Shown one piece after another: positions 28,751-37,224 of a stretch of DNA of 64,000 bases. The notes beneath the pieces were generated by a model. It had not been told where the DNA came from. It did not search any database and worked only from the letters and a program-made list of their open reading frames with translations. Both the position numbers and the translations under genes were made by a program. The DNA is from Pseudomonas sp. JM0905a (GTDB lineage Bacteria > Pseudomonadota > Gammaproteobacteria > Pseudomonadales > Pseudomonadaceae): positions 1 to 64,000 of the forward strand of contig NZ_JACXBU010000014.1 in NCBI RefSeq assembly GCF_014700075.1. Reading direction: 5' to 3'. Position 1 is the stretch's first letter; each line of letters begins with the position of its first letter.

Positions 28751-29314
28751 ATGTCCACCCAACGCGCCCTGCCGCGCCTCTTCTGCATCGCCGCGCTCAC
28801 CCTGCTCGGGGCCTGCGTCCAGCAACCGCAGCAGCAACAACCTGCCACACCACCCGCCGGCCAGCCCCAGGCTCCAGCTACCGCACCGCAAGACCAGCAG
28901 GCCGCCGAGTTCGAGCGCATTCGCCAGCAAGCCATGCGTGGCAACCTCGACAGCCAGTACCAGCTCGGCAGCCTCTACTTCGTCGGCAAGCCGCAGAAAG
29001 ACCTCAAGCAGGCCGAGTACTGGTGGAAGCAGGCCGCCGACAAGGGTCATTCGCAATCGGCCTTCAGCCTGGCCTTTCTCTACACCGGCCGTGCCGACCC
29101 CGCCTTCGCCGACCAGCGCGCCATGCACAAGTACCTCAACCAGGCTTCCGCCGCCGGCAACGCCATGGCCCAGCACGTGCTCGGCAGCATGTATGCCCAG
29201 GGCGCTGAAGGCCTGAAGCGCGACCCCTACCAGGCCCGAGCGCTGTTTCAGAGCGCCTGCGACAAGCAGTACGCGCCGAGCTGCGAGGCACTGAAGAAGT
29301 TGCAGGCCAATTGA
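28751..29314 (+). CDS. Sel1-repeat lipoprotein
   Basis: The ATG at 28751 gives 187 residues. A lipoprotein signal with lipobox LGAC (cysteine about residue 22) is followed by a Gln/Pro-rich linker and then about three Sel1-like (TPR-type) repeats: AMRGNLDSQYQLGSLYF, AADKGHSQSAFSLAFLY and ASAAGNAMAQHVLGSMYAQG. Such proteins scaffold protein contacts in the envelope; the partner is unknown. Confidence 0.88.
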   Translation: MSTQRALPRLFCIAALTLLGACVQQPQQQQPATPPAGQPQAPATAPQDQQAAEFERIRQQAMRGNLDSQYQLGSLYFVGKPQKDLKQAEYWWKQAADKGHSQSAFSLAFLYTGRADPAFADQRAMHKYLNQASAAGNAMAQHVLGSMYAQGAEGLKRDPYQARALFQSACDKQYAPSCEALKKLQAN

Positions 29315-29335
29315 ACGCTTGCCCGCTTGCCGGGA

Positions 29336-29419
29336 GCGTTGGGCTTCGCATAGCTCAGCCACAACCTAAGGCACCGAACCGGTTCTTCTAGGTTGGGCAG
29401 AGCGCAGCGAAGCCCAACA
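29336..29419. repeat. GTTGGGC-type repeat element
   Basis: GTTGGGCTTCGCATAGCTCAGCC at the left and CTAGGTTGGGCAGAGCGCAGCGAAGCCCAAC at the right; a rearranged copy of the GTAGGTTGGGC family. Confidence 0.65.
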
Positions 29420-29438
29420 GCTCGCTGACTCATAAACG

Positions 29439-29469
29439 AAAACGCCCGGCATGAGCCGGGCGTTTTCTT
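29439..29469. terminator. Bidirectional terminator
   Basis: AAAACGCCCGGC-ATGA-GCCGGGCGTTTT is a perfect stem flanked by A and T runs, between two convergent genes. Confidence 0.95.
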
Positions 29470-29480
29470 TCGCACGTCGA

Positions 29481-31700
29481 TCAAAACCGGTAGTTGGCGC
29501 TGAGTTCCAGGGTGCGCGGAGCACCGGGGGTGATCAGGTCAACCGAGCCGTGGGCCGAGGCGTAGTAGTCCTTGTCGAAGACGTTCTTCAGACGCAAGGC
29601 CATGTCCCATTGCGGCACGTTGTAGAACAGCGCCGCGTCGTAGGTGGTGTAGCCGGGCATCACGACGTTGTTCTCGAGGGAAGTGAACTGGTCGTCCACA
29701 TAGTTGGCGCCCGCGCCGATACGCCATTCCGGGGTCAGGGAACGGACCACCCAGAGGTTGGCGCTGTTGCGCGGCGTCAGGGTGGGGGTCTGGCCTTCGT
29801 TGGCGACGCCGTTGGTCTTGCTGTTGGACTTGGTGATTTCCGCGTCCAGGTAGGCGTAGCCACCGTACACGTTCCACTTGTCGGTGATCTGGCCGCTGAA
29901 GGTGGCCTCGAAACCGTCGGTGCGCTGCTCGCCCGCGAGGATGGTGAGAGCGGGGTTCGACGGGTCGGCGGTCTTCATGTTGGTGCGTTCCAGACGGAAC
30001 ACCGCTGCGGTCACCGAGAGGCGGTTGTCCAGCAGATCCCACTTGGCGCCCACCTCGTAGTTGGTGGTTTCTTCCGGCTCCAGGTTCTGGTTGATCGCGC
30101 TCACGGCAAACACTTCACCTGAGGGCTGGTAGCTACGGCTCACGGAAACGTAGTAGGACTGGATCTGGTCCGGCTGGTACACCAGGCCAGCGCGCGGGCT
30201 CCAGGTCTTGTCGGTACGGTCCAGATCTTTATGGGGGTCCTTGGCCGTTGGCGCAACGTCGTCGCGATACTCCTGGCCGAAAATGTCATAGCGCACGCCG
30301 AGCAGCGCCTTCCACTGGGAAGTCAGCTCGATCATGTCCTGCACGTAGAAGCCAGCGGTTTCCTGATAGTTGGTGCCCTTGGAGGACAGGCTTTTGGCAT
30401 GCTCCGGAACGGGTACCAAGGCATCGCTGAACACTGGCACCTCGGCCACGTTGTTCTGGCTGAACACACGCTGGTGCTTGTCCTGGAATCCCAGCTCCAC
30501 GCCATACAACAGGTTGTGCTGCATGCCGGCCAGTTGGAGCTGTTGCTTCAGGTCGGTCTGGTTGAACATGCCGAATTCATCTCGGGCGACATTGCCACGA
30601 TTGAGTCGGACAAGCAGTTCGCCGTTCGGCCCGACTGTGAAGCGATTCTTTGTGCCACGTATGGGGTCGTCAGGGTCCGTGCTGGAACTGGCAAGCGTGT
30701 TATTGCGATCCAGGTCGTAGTGGTAGTAGCGGGTGGCGTTGGTCAGGGTCAGGTCGTCGTTGATCCGGTAATCCACGCTGGCGGTGAAGGAGAACACCTC
30801 GCTGCGCGCATAGTCCTGGTCCGGATCGCCGGAGCCGAAGCGCTTGTCGCGGTCGACGTTCACCGGGCGATTGCCAACCGCCGATGCCGGCAGACTGGCC
30901 GCCGCCGGTTGGTAGGCAGCGAGCTGGCCCGGGATACCGAAATCGATCAGGCGCTTGTCGTAGAGGTAGGTGGCGCCGAGGTTCAGTTCCAGATCGTCGG
31001 ACAGCCTGAAGTAGGCCGAAGGCGCGATGGCCTTGCGGTCGATGTAGCCGTCGTCACGGAAGGTGTCGCTGTCTTCATAGGCGCCGGTGATGCGGAAGGC
31101 CTTGTCGCGCTGTTGCTGGTCGGCCCAGCCGGTGTCGAACTGGGTGCGGCGCTTTCCTTCGCTGTCGAAGGTGACACCGACTTCCTGCTTGGGATCGAAG
31201 CCCGGCTTCTTGCTCACGCTGTTGATCAGACCGCCGGAGGAGCCACGGCCATAGAGCACGGCGGCCGGGCCCTTGATCACTTCAACGCGCTCGATGTTGG
31301 AGAGGTCGCGGAAGTAGAGGGCGTCGTCACGCATGCCATCGATGAACATGTCGCCGATGGCGCTGAAGCCGCGAATGGTGACCTGATCGCGCTGGCCGTC
31401 GCCATTGGAGAGACCGACGCCGGGGACGTTCTTCAGCACGTCTTCCAGGGACTGGGCGCCTTTGTCCTTGATCACGCTCTCGGGCACGACGTTGACGGTC
31501 TGGGGGATGTCGCGCAGCGGCGCGTCGATCTTCAGGGCGCTACGGCTCTCGGTGGCCTTGTAGCTCTGCTGCTCGTAAGCACTGGTTACCGAAGTGGCCG
31601 GAATGGCCAGTGCTTCCTTGGTTTCAGCCTGAACAACGGGAATTGCCAGCAGGCCCAGCATCGGCAGAGATGCCGGGGCAATACGCTTCTTCGCCACCAC
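29481..31700 (-). CDS. TonB-dependent siderophore receptor (Fiu/PiuA-like)
   Basis: The 739-residue outer-membrane receptor starts at a GTG (31698-31700; a second GTG follows directly) behind AAGGAA. A signal peptide ends near PVVQAET. The plug domain runs from about 50 to 165 (DAPLRDIPQTVNVVPESVIKDKGA, VTIRGFSAIGDMFIDGMRD, RVEVIKGPAAVLYGRGSSGG), then a 22-strand barrel ending in LELSANYRF with the terminal aromatic residue. It resembles catecholate siderophore receptors. A Fur-like box at 31730-31744 predicts iron repression. Confidence 0.93.
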   Translation of the reverse strand: MVAKKRIAPASLPMLGLLAIPVVQAETKEALAIPATSVTSAYEQQSYKATESRSALKIDAPLRDIPQTVNVVPESVIKDKGAQSLEDVLKNVPGVGLSNGDGQRDQVTIRGFSAIGDMFIDGMRDDALYFRDLSNIERVEVIKGPAAVLYGRGSSGGLINSVSKKPGFDPKQEVGVTFDSEGKRRTQFDTGWADQQQRDKAFRITGAYEDSDTFRDDGYIDRKAIAPSAYFRLSDDLELNLGATYLYDKRLIDFGIPGQLAAYQPAAASLPASAVGNRPVNVDRDKRFGSGDPDQDYARSEVFSFTASVDYRINDDLTLTNATRYYHYDLDRNNTLASSSTDPDDPIRGTKNRFTVGPNGELLVRLNRGNVARDEFGMFNQTDLKQQLQLAGMQHNLLYGVELGFQDKHQRVFSQNNVAEVPVFSDALVPVPEHAKSLSSKGTNYQETAGFYVQDMIELTSQWKALLGVRYDIFGQEYRDDVAPTAKDPHKDLDRTDKTWSPRAGLVYQPDQIQSYYVSVSRSYQPSGEVFAVSAINQNLEPEETTNYEVGAKWDLLDNRLSVTAAVFRLERTNMKTADPSNPALTILAGEQRTDGFEATFSGQITDKWNVYGGYAYLDAEITKSNSKTNGVANEGQTPTLTPRNSANLWVVRSLTPEWRIGAGANYVDDQFTSLENNVVMPGYTTYDAALFYNVPQWDMALRLKNVFDKDYYASAHGSVDLITPGAPRTLELSANYRF

Positions 31701-31729
31701 GAGTTCCTTGCTCTAATGAAAAGAACAAA

Positions 31730-31744
31730 TGGTAACAATTAGCA
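31730..31744 (-). promoter_or_regulatory. Fur box-like site before the siderophore receptor
   Basis: On the minus strand TGCTAAT-T-GTTACCA matches the 7-1-7 Fur consensus TGATAAT-N-ATTATCA at 11 of 14 positions, 30 bp before the start codon. Confidence 0.7.
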
Positions 31745-32051
31745 TTTGTAAATCAAATGTAAATAATTCGTTTTGCCATTAAAAATTTCCCGCCGAGGAT
31801 CGTGCAACGCCTCGGACCGCGCAGAGCGTGCCATGCAGTCGGCCGGCGAACGCCCTCACCCAGGCCCCTCTCCCCGAATAGGAGAGGGGTGACTCGCGGC
31901 GGCAAGGCACTGCCTCGGCACATACCCTGTAGGGGCGAATTCATTCGCCAAGCGGGCCGAAGGTCCGGTTCTTTGTGGGGGCGATTTCAATCGCTATGCA
32001 GGACGCGGTGCTGCCGCAGGTGGGGATGCCGATCAGCCCCCCGCACCGGCG
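31745..32051. other. Intergenic region with repeats
   Basis: Apart from the AT-rich receptor promoter near 31745-31790, it holds a CCCTCACCC...GGAGAGGGGTGA element (about 31850-31892) and a REP-like pair. No gene is seen. Confidence 0.7.
31929..31999. repeat. REP-like element pair
   Basis: GTAGGGGCGAATTCATTCGCC (from 31929) and TGTGGGGGCGATTTCAATCGC (to about 31995) occur in direct orientation, unlike the usual head-to-head pairs. Confidence 0.7.
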
Positions 32052-32309
32052 TCAACTGTTGGCGCAGGCGCTGGATTCTTTCAGGTAGGTCACGGACTTC
32101 TCTTCGCCCTGGGAGTCGACGTAGGTCATCTTCGCCTGGATGGTTTCGCAGGTCAGCGAATTCGGTTCGTCGATCGAGATGACACGGGCGACGTCCAGCG
32201 GCATGCCGTAGCTGTATGGCACAGCGTCAGCGAGCTCGGCGGCGAAAACGCTGCCGCTGGCCAGCAGGGCGAGCAGCAGGGAAGCACTGGTGGTGATTAC
32301 ACGGTTCAT
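32052..32309 (-). CDS. DUF2790-type small exported protein
   Basis: The ATG at 32307-32309 gives 85 residues with a signal peptide (MNRVITTSASLLLALLASGSVFA). The mature part has PYSYGMPLDVARVISIDEP, CETIQAKMTYVDSQGE and a terminal cysteine, the pattern of the Pseudomonas DUF2790 periplasmic proteins with two conserved cysteines (about residues 54 and 83). Function unknown; paralogs in Pseudomonas are often stress or metal responsive. Confidence 0.85.
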   Translation of the reverse strand: MNRVITTSASLLLALLASGSVFAAELADAVPYSYGMPLDVARVISIDEPNSLTCETIQAKMTYVDSQGEEKSVTYLKESSACANS

Positions 32310-32498
32310 GAGGGGACTCCTGAGTTGCCTTGGCGGGCCCCGGCATCGCCTGGCGATGCGTACTCGGCCCATGTGCCAATTCGACTCCACTCACGACGCG
32401 TGAAAAAGACGGCTTTGCTGAAAGCGCTTTTCCGTAGCACGTAACAATCCCCACCACCCGAAGGTCAACCCGACGGGAGAAGCAGGCTACGGGAACCC

Positions 32499-32951
32499 TC
32501 AGGGATTCACCTGGTAGCCACGCTGCTGCAGGCAACTCATGTAGGCCGAGGAGGCGGTGCTGCTGGCCTGCTGGTTGTTGCGACGGTCCTGCCGGCGCTC
32601 CTGACGCTGGCGCGAGCCGCCAACCACCATTCCGGCTACTGCGGCGTCCTTGGCCTTTTCCTGCCGGTACTCCTGCTGCAGATCGTCGTCGATCCGGTCG
32701 TAGTCATTGCTGCGCGCCTGGCCGACAGCGGCACCCGCTATGGCGCCGGTGGCGGCTCCGCGGACACGGCCGCCGCTCGGGTTGGACGTGGTGGTGCTCG
32801 TGGTGCTGCCGGCCTGGGCCTGGCAGTTGGCGATGTCTTGTTGGATCTGTTGCTGGGTCTGGCCCTGCAGCGGCACCACGGTCTCGGCGAAGGCGGGCGC
32901 GCAGATGAGCGAGGCGAGCAGGGTCCAGCGGCAAGGGGCAAAGGAGATCAT
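32499..32951 (-). CDS. Glycine-zipper exported protein
   Basis: The ATG at 32949-32951 gives 150 residues with signal peptide (MISFAPCRWTLLASLICAPAFA). A glycine zipper GAATGAIAGAAVGQARSNDYD at about 67-85 and a second AVAGMVVGGSRQRQ segment follow, then a basic/Gln-rich part and a C-terminal CLQQRGYQV motif common in YMGG-like Gly-zipper proteins. Likely envelope-located; function unknown. Confidence 0.82.
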   Translation of the reverse strand: MISFAPCRWTLLASLICAPAFAETVVPLQGQTQQQIQQDIANCQAQAGSTTSTTTSNPSGGRVRGAATGAIAGAAVGQARSNDYDRIDDDLQQEYRQEKAKDAAVAGMVVGGSRQRQERRQDRRNNQQASSTASSAYMSCLQQRGYQVNP

Positions 32952-33130
32952 GGGGGTGAGGCTCTCGAAGGAGGTGGATGGGGCCGACGTGTCTCCGACC
33001 ATGTGGAGTTCAGTCTGGTTCGGCTCCGGGCTGCGCGACAGCAGCGCCGACCAATGGGCGCGGCCCATCGGCTTCAGGTAGCCTTGCGCACCCGCTAACC
33101 TCTACGCAGCCAATCGCACCGAGCCAATCT

Positions 33131-33598
33131 ATGTCTGACCTGCCACTCGATGAAATCGACCGCCAGCTGATCGCCGCCCTGCAGATCAACGCCCGCGAGA
33201 GCGTGGCCACGCTGGCCCGGCGCCTGGGCATCGCGCGCACCACGGTGACCTCGCGCCTGGCACGGCTGGAGAAGGCGCAGGTCATCACCGGCTACGGCGT
33301 GCGCCTGGGCCGACGCGTGGCCGATGGCGGCTTGCAGGCCTACGTGGGGATCACGGTGAAACCGCGCAGCGGCAAGGACGTGCTGCGTCGCCTGGCCGGC
33401 ATGGCGGAAGTGCAGGTGCTCTGCGCGGTGAGTGGCGAGTTCGACTACGTCGCCTGGCTGCGCGCCGACTCCCCCGAGCGCCTCGACGAGCTGCTGGACC
33501 TGATCGGCAGCGTGGACGGGGTGGAGAAGACCACCACCTCCATCATCCTCAGTTGCAAGATCGACCGCGGCCAGCCGCTGGCGCCTGCCGCCCTGTAG
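33131..33598 (+). CDS. Lrp/AsnC-family regulator, probably of davBA
   Basis: The 155-residue protein has an N-terminal HTH (VATLARRLGIARTTVTSRLARLEKAQVITGYGV) and a RAM effector domain (LQAYVGITVKPRSGK, AVSGEFDYVAWLRA). It is transcribed toward the lysine genes that start 293 bp further on. Amino-acid responsive Lrp proteins commonly control the adjacent catabolic gene, so lysine sensing is a fair inference. Confidence 0.9.
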   Translation: MSDLPLDEIDRQLIAALQINARESVATLARRLGIARTTVTSRLARLEKAQVITGYGVRLGRRVADGGLQAYVGITVKPRSGKDVLRRLAGMAEVQVLCAVSGEFDYVAWLRADSPERLDELLDLIGSVDGVEKTTTSIILSCKIDRGQPLAPAAL

Positions 33599-33690
33599 GT
33601 TGATGCGGGCGGTGATCCGCGAAAGCGCAACGAAGCCCATTGATGGGCGGCTAGCTTCGCCTGTTGGGCCTCGCCTGGCTCGGACCAACC
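33595..33690. repeat. GTAGGTTG-type inverted repeat element
   Basis: GTAGGTTGATGCGGG with CGAAGCCCA at the left, and TGTTGGGCCTCG plus GACCAACCC at the right, between the Lrp gene and davB. Confidence 0.7.
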
Positions 33691-33769
33691 CACTGCCTCG
33701 TTCGATCCACTGGCTACGCTGAGTGAAAGCGCGTGCACGCATGCCGGTCATTATGCACGGCCAGCTCGT

Positions 33770-33840
33770 CACTTTGCATTGCATCACTGCCAAATGACGA
33801 CACTTTGCGTCTTATGGACGAAAACGACGCTCCCTAGAAT
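33770..33840 (+). promoter_or_regulatory. davB promoter region with repeated CACTTTGC sites
   Basis: CACTTTGC occurs at 33770-33777 and again at 33801-33808, 31 bp apart (three helical turns), followed by a -10-like TAGAAT at 33835-33840 with only a poor -35 17 bp upstream. This layout suits an activator-dependent promoter; the neighbouring Lrp protein is the likely ligand. Confidence 0.5.
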
Positions 33841-33891
33841 GGCCCCACCGCGCCCAACGGGCCGCTCTCCCACAAGCCTTCAAGGTCCAGC

Positions 33892-35574
33892 ATGAACAAC
33901 AACAATCGTCACCCCGCCGACGGCAAGAAACCCATCACCATTTTTGGCCCGGACTTCCCCTTCGCCTTCGATGACTGGATTCAGCATCCGGCCGGCCTGG
34001 GCAGCATTCCCGCCGAGCATCATGGTGCCGAGGTGGCCATCGTCGGTGCCGGTATCGCCGGCCTGGTAGCGGCCTACGAGCTGATGAAGCTGGGCCTGAA
34101 ACCGGTGGTGTACGAAGCCTCGAAGATGGGCGGGCGCCTGCGCTCGCAGACCTTCGAAGGCACCGACGGCATCATCGCCGAGCTGGGCGGCATGCGCTTC
34201 CCGGCCTCCTCCACCGCCTTCTACCACTACGTGGACATGCTGGGCCTCAAGACCCAGCCCTTCCCCAACCCGCTGACACCGGCCTCCGGCAGCACGGTCA
34301 TCGATATCGAAGGCAAGACCTACTATGCCGAGAAAATGGCTGACCTGCCGGCACTCTTCCAGGAAGTGGCCGACGCCTGGGCCGACGCTCTGGAAGACGG
34401 CGCCCGCTTCGGCGACATCCAGCAGGCCATCCGCGACCGCGACGTGAAGCGCCTGAAGGAGCTGTGGAACACCCTGGTGCCGCTGTGGGATGACCGCACC
34501 TTCTACGACTTCGTGGCCAGCTCCAAGGCCTTCGCCAAGCTGTCCTTCCACCACCGCGAGGTGTTCGGCCAGGTGGGCTTCGGCACCGGCGGCTGGGACT
34601 CGGACTTCCCGAACTCGATGCTGGAAATCTTCCGCGTGGTAATGACCGCCTGCGACGACAACCAGCACCTGATCGTCGGCGGCGTACAGCAGGTGCCCAT
34701 GGGCATCTGGCGCCACGTCCCCGAGAAATGCGTGCACTGGCCGGCAGGCACCAGCCTGGCGTCCCTGCACAACGGCGCGGCCCGCCCCGGCGTGAAGCGC
34801 ATCGCCCGTGCCGCCGATGGCCGCCTCGCCGTCACCGACAACTGGGGTGACACCCGCCACTACGCGGCGGTGCTCGCCACCTGCCAGAGCTGGCTGCTGA
34901 CCACCCAGATCGAGTGCGAGGAATCGCTGTTCTCGCAGAAGATGTGGATGGCCCTGGACCGCACCCGCTACATGCAGTCGTCCAAGACCTTCGTGATGGT
35001 CGATCGCCCGTTCTGGAAGGACAAGGACCCGCAAACCGGCCGCGACACCCTGAGCATGACCCTCACCGACCGCCTCACCCGCGGCACCTACCTGTTCGAC
35101 AACGGCGACGACAAGCCGGGCGTGATCTGCCTGTCCTACTCCTGGATGAGCGACGCGCTGAAGATGCTGCCGCACCCGGTGGAGAAGCGCGTGAAGCTGG
35201 CTCTGGACGCGCTGAAGAAGATTTACCCGGACGTGGACATCGCCAGCCACATCATTGGCGACCCGATCACCATTTCCTGGGAATCCGACCCGCACTTCCT
35301 CGGTGCCTTCAAGGGCGCGCTGCCGGGTCACTACCGCTACAACCAGCGCATGTACGCGCACTTCATGCAGGACGACATGCCCGCCGAGCAGCGCGGCATC
35401 TTCATCGCCGGTGACGACGTGTCCTGGACCCCGGCCTGGGTGGAAGGCGCGGTGCAGACCTCGCTCAACTCGGTATGGGGCATCATGAAGCACTTCGGCG
35501 GCAGCACCCCGGCCGAGAACCCCGGCCCCGGCGACTGCTTCGCCGAACTCGGCCCCATCGCCCTGCCGGACTGA
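33892..35574 (+). CDS. davB: L-lysine 2-monooxygenase
   Basis: The 560-residue flavoprotein has the FAD motif EVAIVGAGIAGLVAAYELM (about 47-65), GGRLRSQTF, ELGGMRFP, a substrate-domain core VFGQVGFGTGGWDSDFP, and the C-terminal FAD segment GIFIAGDDVSWTPAWVEGAV. Length and wording match P. putida DavB as I remember it closely. It converts lysine with O2 to 5-aminopentanamide and CO2. The next gene, 14 bp on, encodes the amidase of the second step. Confidence 0.95.
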   Translation: MNNNNRHPADGKKPITIFGPDFPFAFDDWIQHPAGLGSIPAEHHGAEVAIVGAGIAGLVAAYELMKLGLKPVVYEASKMGGRLRSQTFEGTDGIIAELGGMRFPASSTAFYHYVDMLGLKTQPFPNPLTPASGSTVIDIEGKTYYAEKMADLPALFQEVADAWADALEDGARFGDIQQAIRDRDVKRLKELWNTLVPLWDDRTFYDFVASSKAFAKLSFHHREVFGQVGFGTGGWDSDFPNSMLEIFRVVMTACDDNQHLIVGGVQQVPMGIWRHVPEKCVHWPAGTSLASLHNGAARPGVKRIARAADGRLAVTDNWGDTRHYAAVLATCQSWLLTTQIECEESLFSQKMWMALDRTRYMQSSKTFVMVDRPFWKDKDPQTGRDTLSMTLTDRLTRGTYLFDNGDDKPGVICLSYSWMSDALKMLPHPVEKRVKLALDALKKIYPDVDIASHIIGDPITISWESDPHFLGAFKGALPGHYRYNQRMYAHFMQDDMPAEQRGIFIAGDDVSWTPAWVEGAVQTSLNSVWGIMKHFGGSTPAENPGPGDCFAELGPIALPD

Positions 35575-35588
35575 CTCAGGAGACGTCC

Positions 35589-36383
35589 ATGCGCATCGCC
35601 CTCTATCAGTGCCCGCCCCTGCCGCTGGAGCCTGCGGCCAACCTCGACCGCCTGCGCCAGCGGGCGGCCGAGGCGGCGCGGCGCGGCGCAGCCCTGCTGG
35701 TCACGCCGGAGATGTACCTCAGCGGCTACAACATCGGCCTGGAAGCGGTCAGCCGCCTGGCGCAGCCCGCCGACGGCGACTGGGCCGAGCAGGTGGCCGG
35801 GATCGCCCGCGAGCATGGCATCGCCCTGCTCTACGGCTACCCGGAGCGCAGCGCCGAGGGAAGCATCTTCAACTCGGTGCAACTGATCGATGCGCAGGGC
35901 CAGCGCCTTGGCAATTACCGCAAGACCCACCTCTTCGGTGAGCTGGACAGGAGCATGTTCAGTGCCGGCGGTGACGACTATCCGCTGCTGGAGCTGAACG
36001 GCTGGAAGCTGGGCATGCTGATCTGCTACGACGTGGAGTTCCCGGAGAACGTGCGGCGCCTGGCCCTGGCCGGCGCTGACGCGATTCTGGTGCCGACCGC
36101 CAACATGGAGCCGTACGACTTCGTCTGCGACGTGCTGGTGCGCGCCCGTGCCTTCGAAAGCCAGTGCTACCTGGCCTACGCCAACTACTGCGGCGCTGAA
36201 GGGGAGATCCGCTACTGCGGCCTCTCCAGCGTTTCCGCACCGGACGGCAGCCAGGCCGCTATTTGCGGCCGCGAAGAAACCCTGGCCTTCGCCGACCTCA
36301 AGCGGGACAAGCTGGAAGCCTCGCGGGCAGGGCTCACCTACCTCCGGGATCGGCGCGCGGAGTTGTATCGCCCGCTGACCTGA
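35589..36383 (+). CDS. davA: 5-aminopentanamidase (nitrilase superfamily)
   Basis: The 264-residue amidase has the Glu-Lys-Cys triad of the nitrilase fold: E in LLVTPEMYLSGYN (about residue 42), K in YRKTHLFGELD (about 112), and C in LGMLICYDVEFPE (about 147). It hydrolyses 5-aminopentanamide to 5-aminovalerate and ammonia. Placement right behind davB and matching length (264) make DavA the best assignment. davT/davD for the later steps are not in this window. Confidence 0.95.
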   Translation: MRIALYQCPPLPLEPAANLDRLRQRAAEAARRGAALLVTPEMYLSGYNIGLEAVSRLAQPADGDWAEQVAGIAREHGIALLYGYPERSAEGSIFNSVQLIDAQGQRLGNYRKTHLFGELDRSMFSAGGDDYPLLELNGWKLGMLICYDVEFPENVRRLALAGADAILVPTANMEPYDFVCDVLVRARAFESQCYLAYANYCGAEGEIRYCGLSSVSAPDGSQAAICGREETLAFADLKRDKLEASRAGLTYLRDRRAELYRPLT

Positions 36384-36398
36384 ATCCGCAAATTCCTT

Positions 36399-36491
36399 GT
36401 GGGGGCGAATTTATTCGCTTGGGGCAGCGAAGCTGCCCTGCGACCTCAAAGGGCAGGCCTGCGGCCTGCTTAGCGAATGAATTGCCCCCAC
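36399..36491. repeat. REP-like palindrome (GTGGGGGCGAATTTATTCGC family)
   Basis: GTGGGGGCGAATTTATTCGC at the left and GCGAATGAATT-GCCCCCAC at the right between convergent genes; the right arm lacks one C. Confidence 0.8.
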
Positions 36492-36518
36492 AGGAAAAGC
36501 GAAACAAGCGCGCGAAGA

Positions 36519-37223
36519 TCAGGTCAGCGCAGCATGCGGCCCAGTGAGGTAGTCCAGCAGACGAAACAGCGTCGGCGCCAGGGCGCTGCAGTGGGGGAAG
36601 CCATCGCGGATGGCGGCCGCGTCCTCCACGGAGCCGGGTAGCTCCAGGTCCGCCGCGCAAGCCTCCATCATCGCCTCGATGCTCTCCGGCGTACCTTCCA
36701 GATGGCATTGCAGGGCGATGGCGCGCTCTTTCCAGACGAAGCCCTGGTTGGCGCAGGCCGCCGAGCCATAGAGCGGGATGGCGCCCGCCGGCAGGTCGAA
36801 GGTCTCGCCGTGCCAATGCATCGCCAGCAGGCGCTGGGGCAGCATGCGGCCCAACGGGGAGCGGTCCGCTTCGGGGCGTTTTTCCATGGGCCACCAGCCG
36901 ATCTCCGCCTTGCCCTTGCGCACCTCGGCCCCCAGGGCCTGGGCCAGGAGCTGGCCGCCCAGGCAGATGCCGAGTATTCGCTTGCCGGCATCCAGCGATT
37001 GGCGGATCAGTTTCTTCTCAGCCTTGAGCCAGTGCAGTGCTGCCTCGTCATGCACGCTCATGGGACCGCCCATGACGATCAACAGGTCGAAGTCATCAGG
37101 TTTGGGCAGGCGCGCATCGGCGTAAAGATTGAATACCTGCACCCTGGCGGCGCGCAGATCGAGCCATTGATTGATGCGGCCAGGGCCTTCGAAAGGAGCG
37201 TGCTGCAGGATGGCGACGCGCAT
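36519..37223 (-). CDS. Class I glutamine amidotransferase-like protein
   Basis: From the ATG at 37221-37223 the product has 234 residues (a TTG nine bases earlier is possible). The GATase triad is visible: nucleophile C in GICLGGQLLAQALG (about 86), H in LQCHLEGTPESI and E two residues later (H-x-E). A MGGPMSVHDE oxyanion segment is also there. It resembles the GuaA-like free-standing amidotransferases. It follows the aminotransferase stop by one base (TGACATG), so the two are coupled; the acceptor is unknown. Confidence 0.87.
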   Translation of the reverse strand: MRVAILQHAPFEGPGRINQWLDLRAARVQVFNLYADARLPKPDDFDLLIVMGGPMSVHDEAALHWLKAEKKLIRQSLDAGKRILGICLGGQLLAQALGAEVRKGKAEIGWWPMEKRPEADRSPLGRMLPQRLLAMHWHGETFDLPAGAIPLYGSAACANQGFVWKERAIALQCHLEGTPESIEAMMEACAADLELPGSVEDAAAIRDGFPHCSALAPTLFRLLDYLTGPHAALT

Positions 37224-37224
37224 G

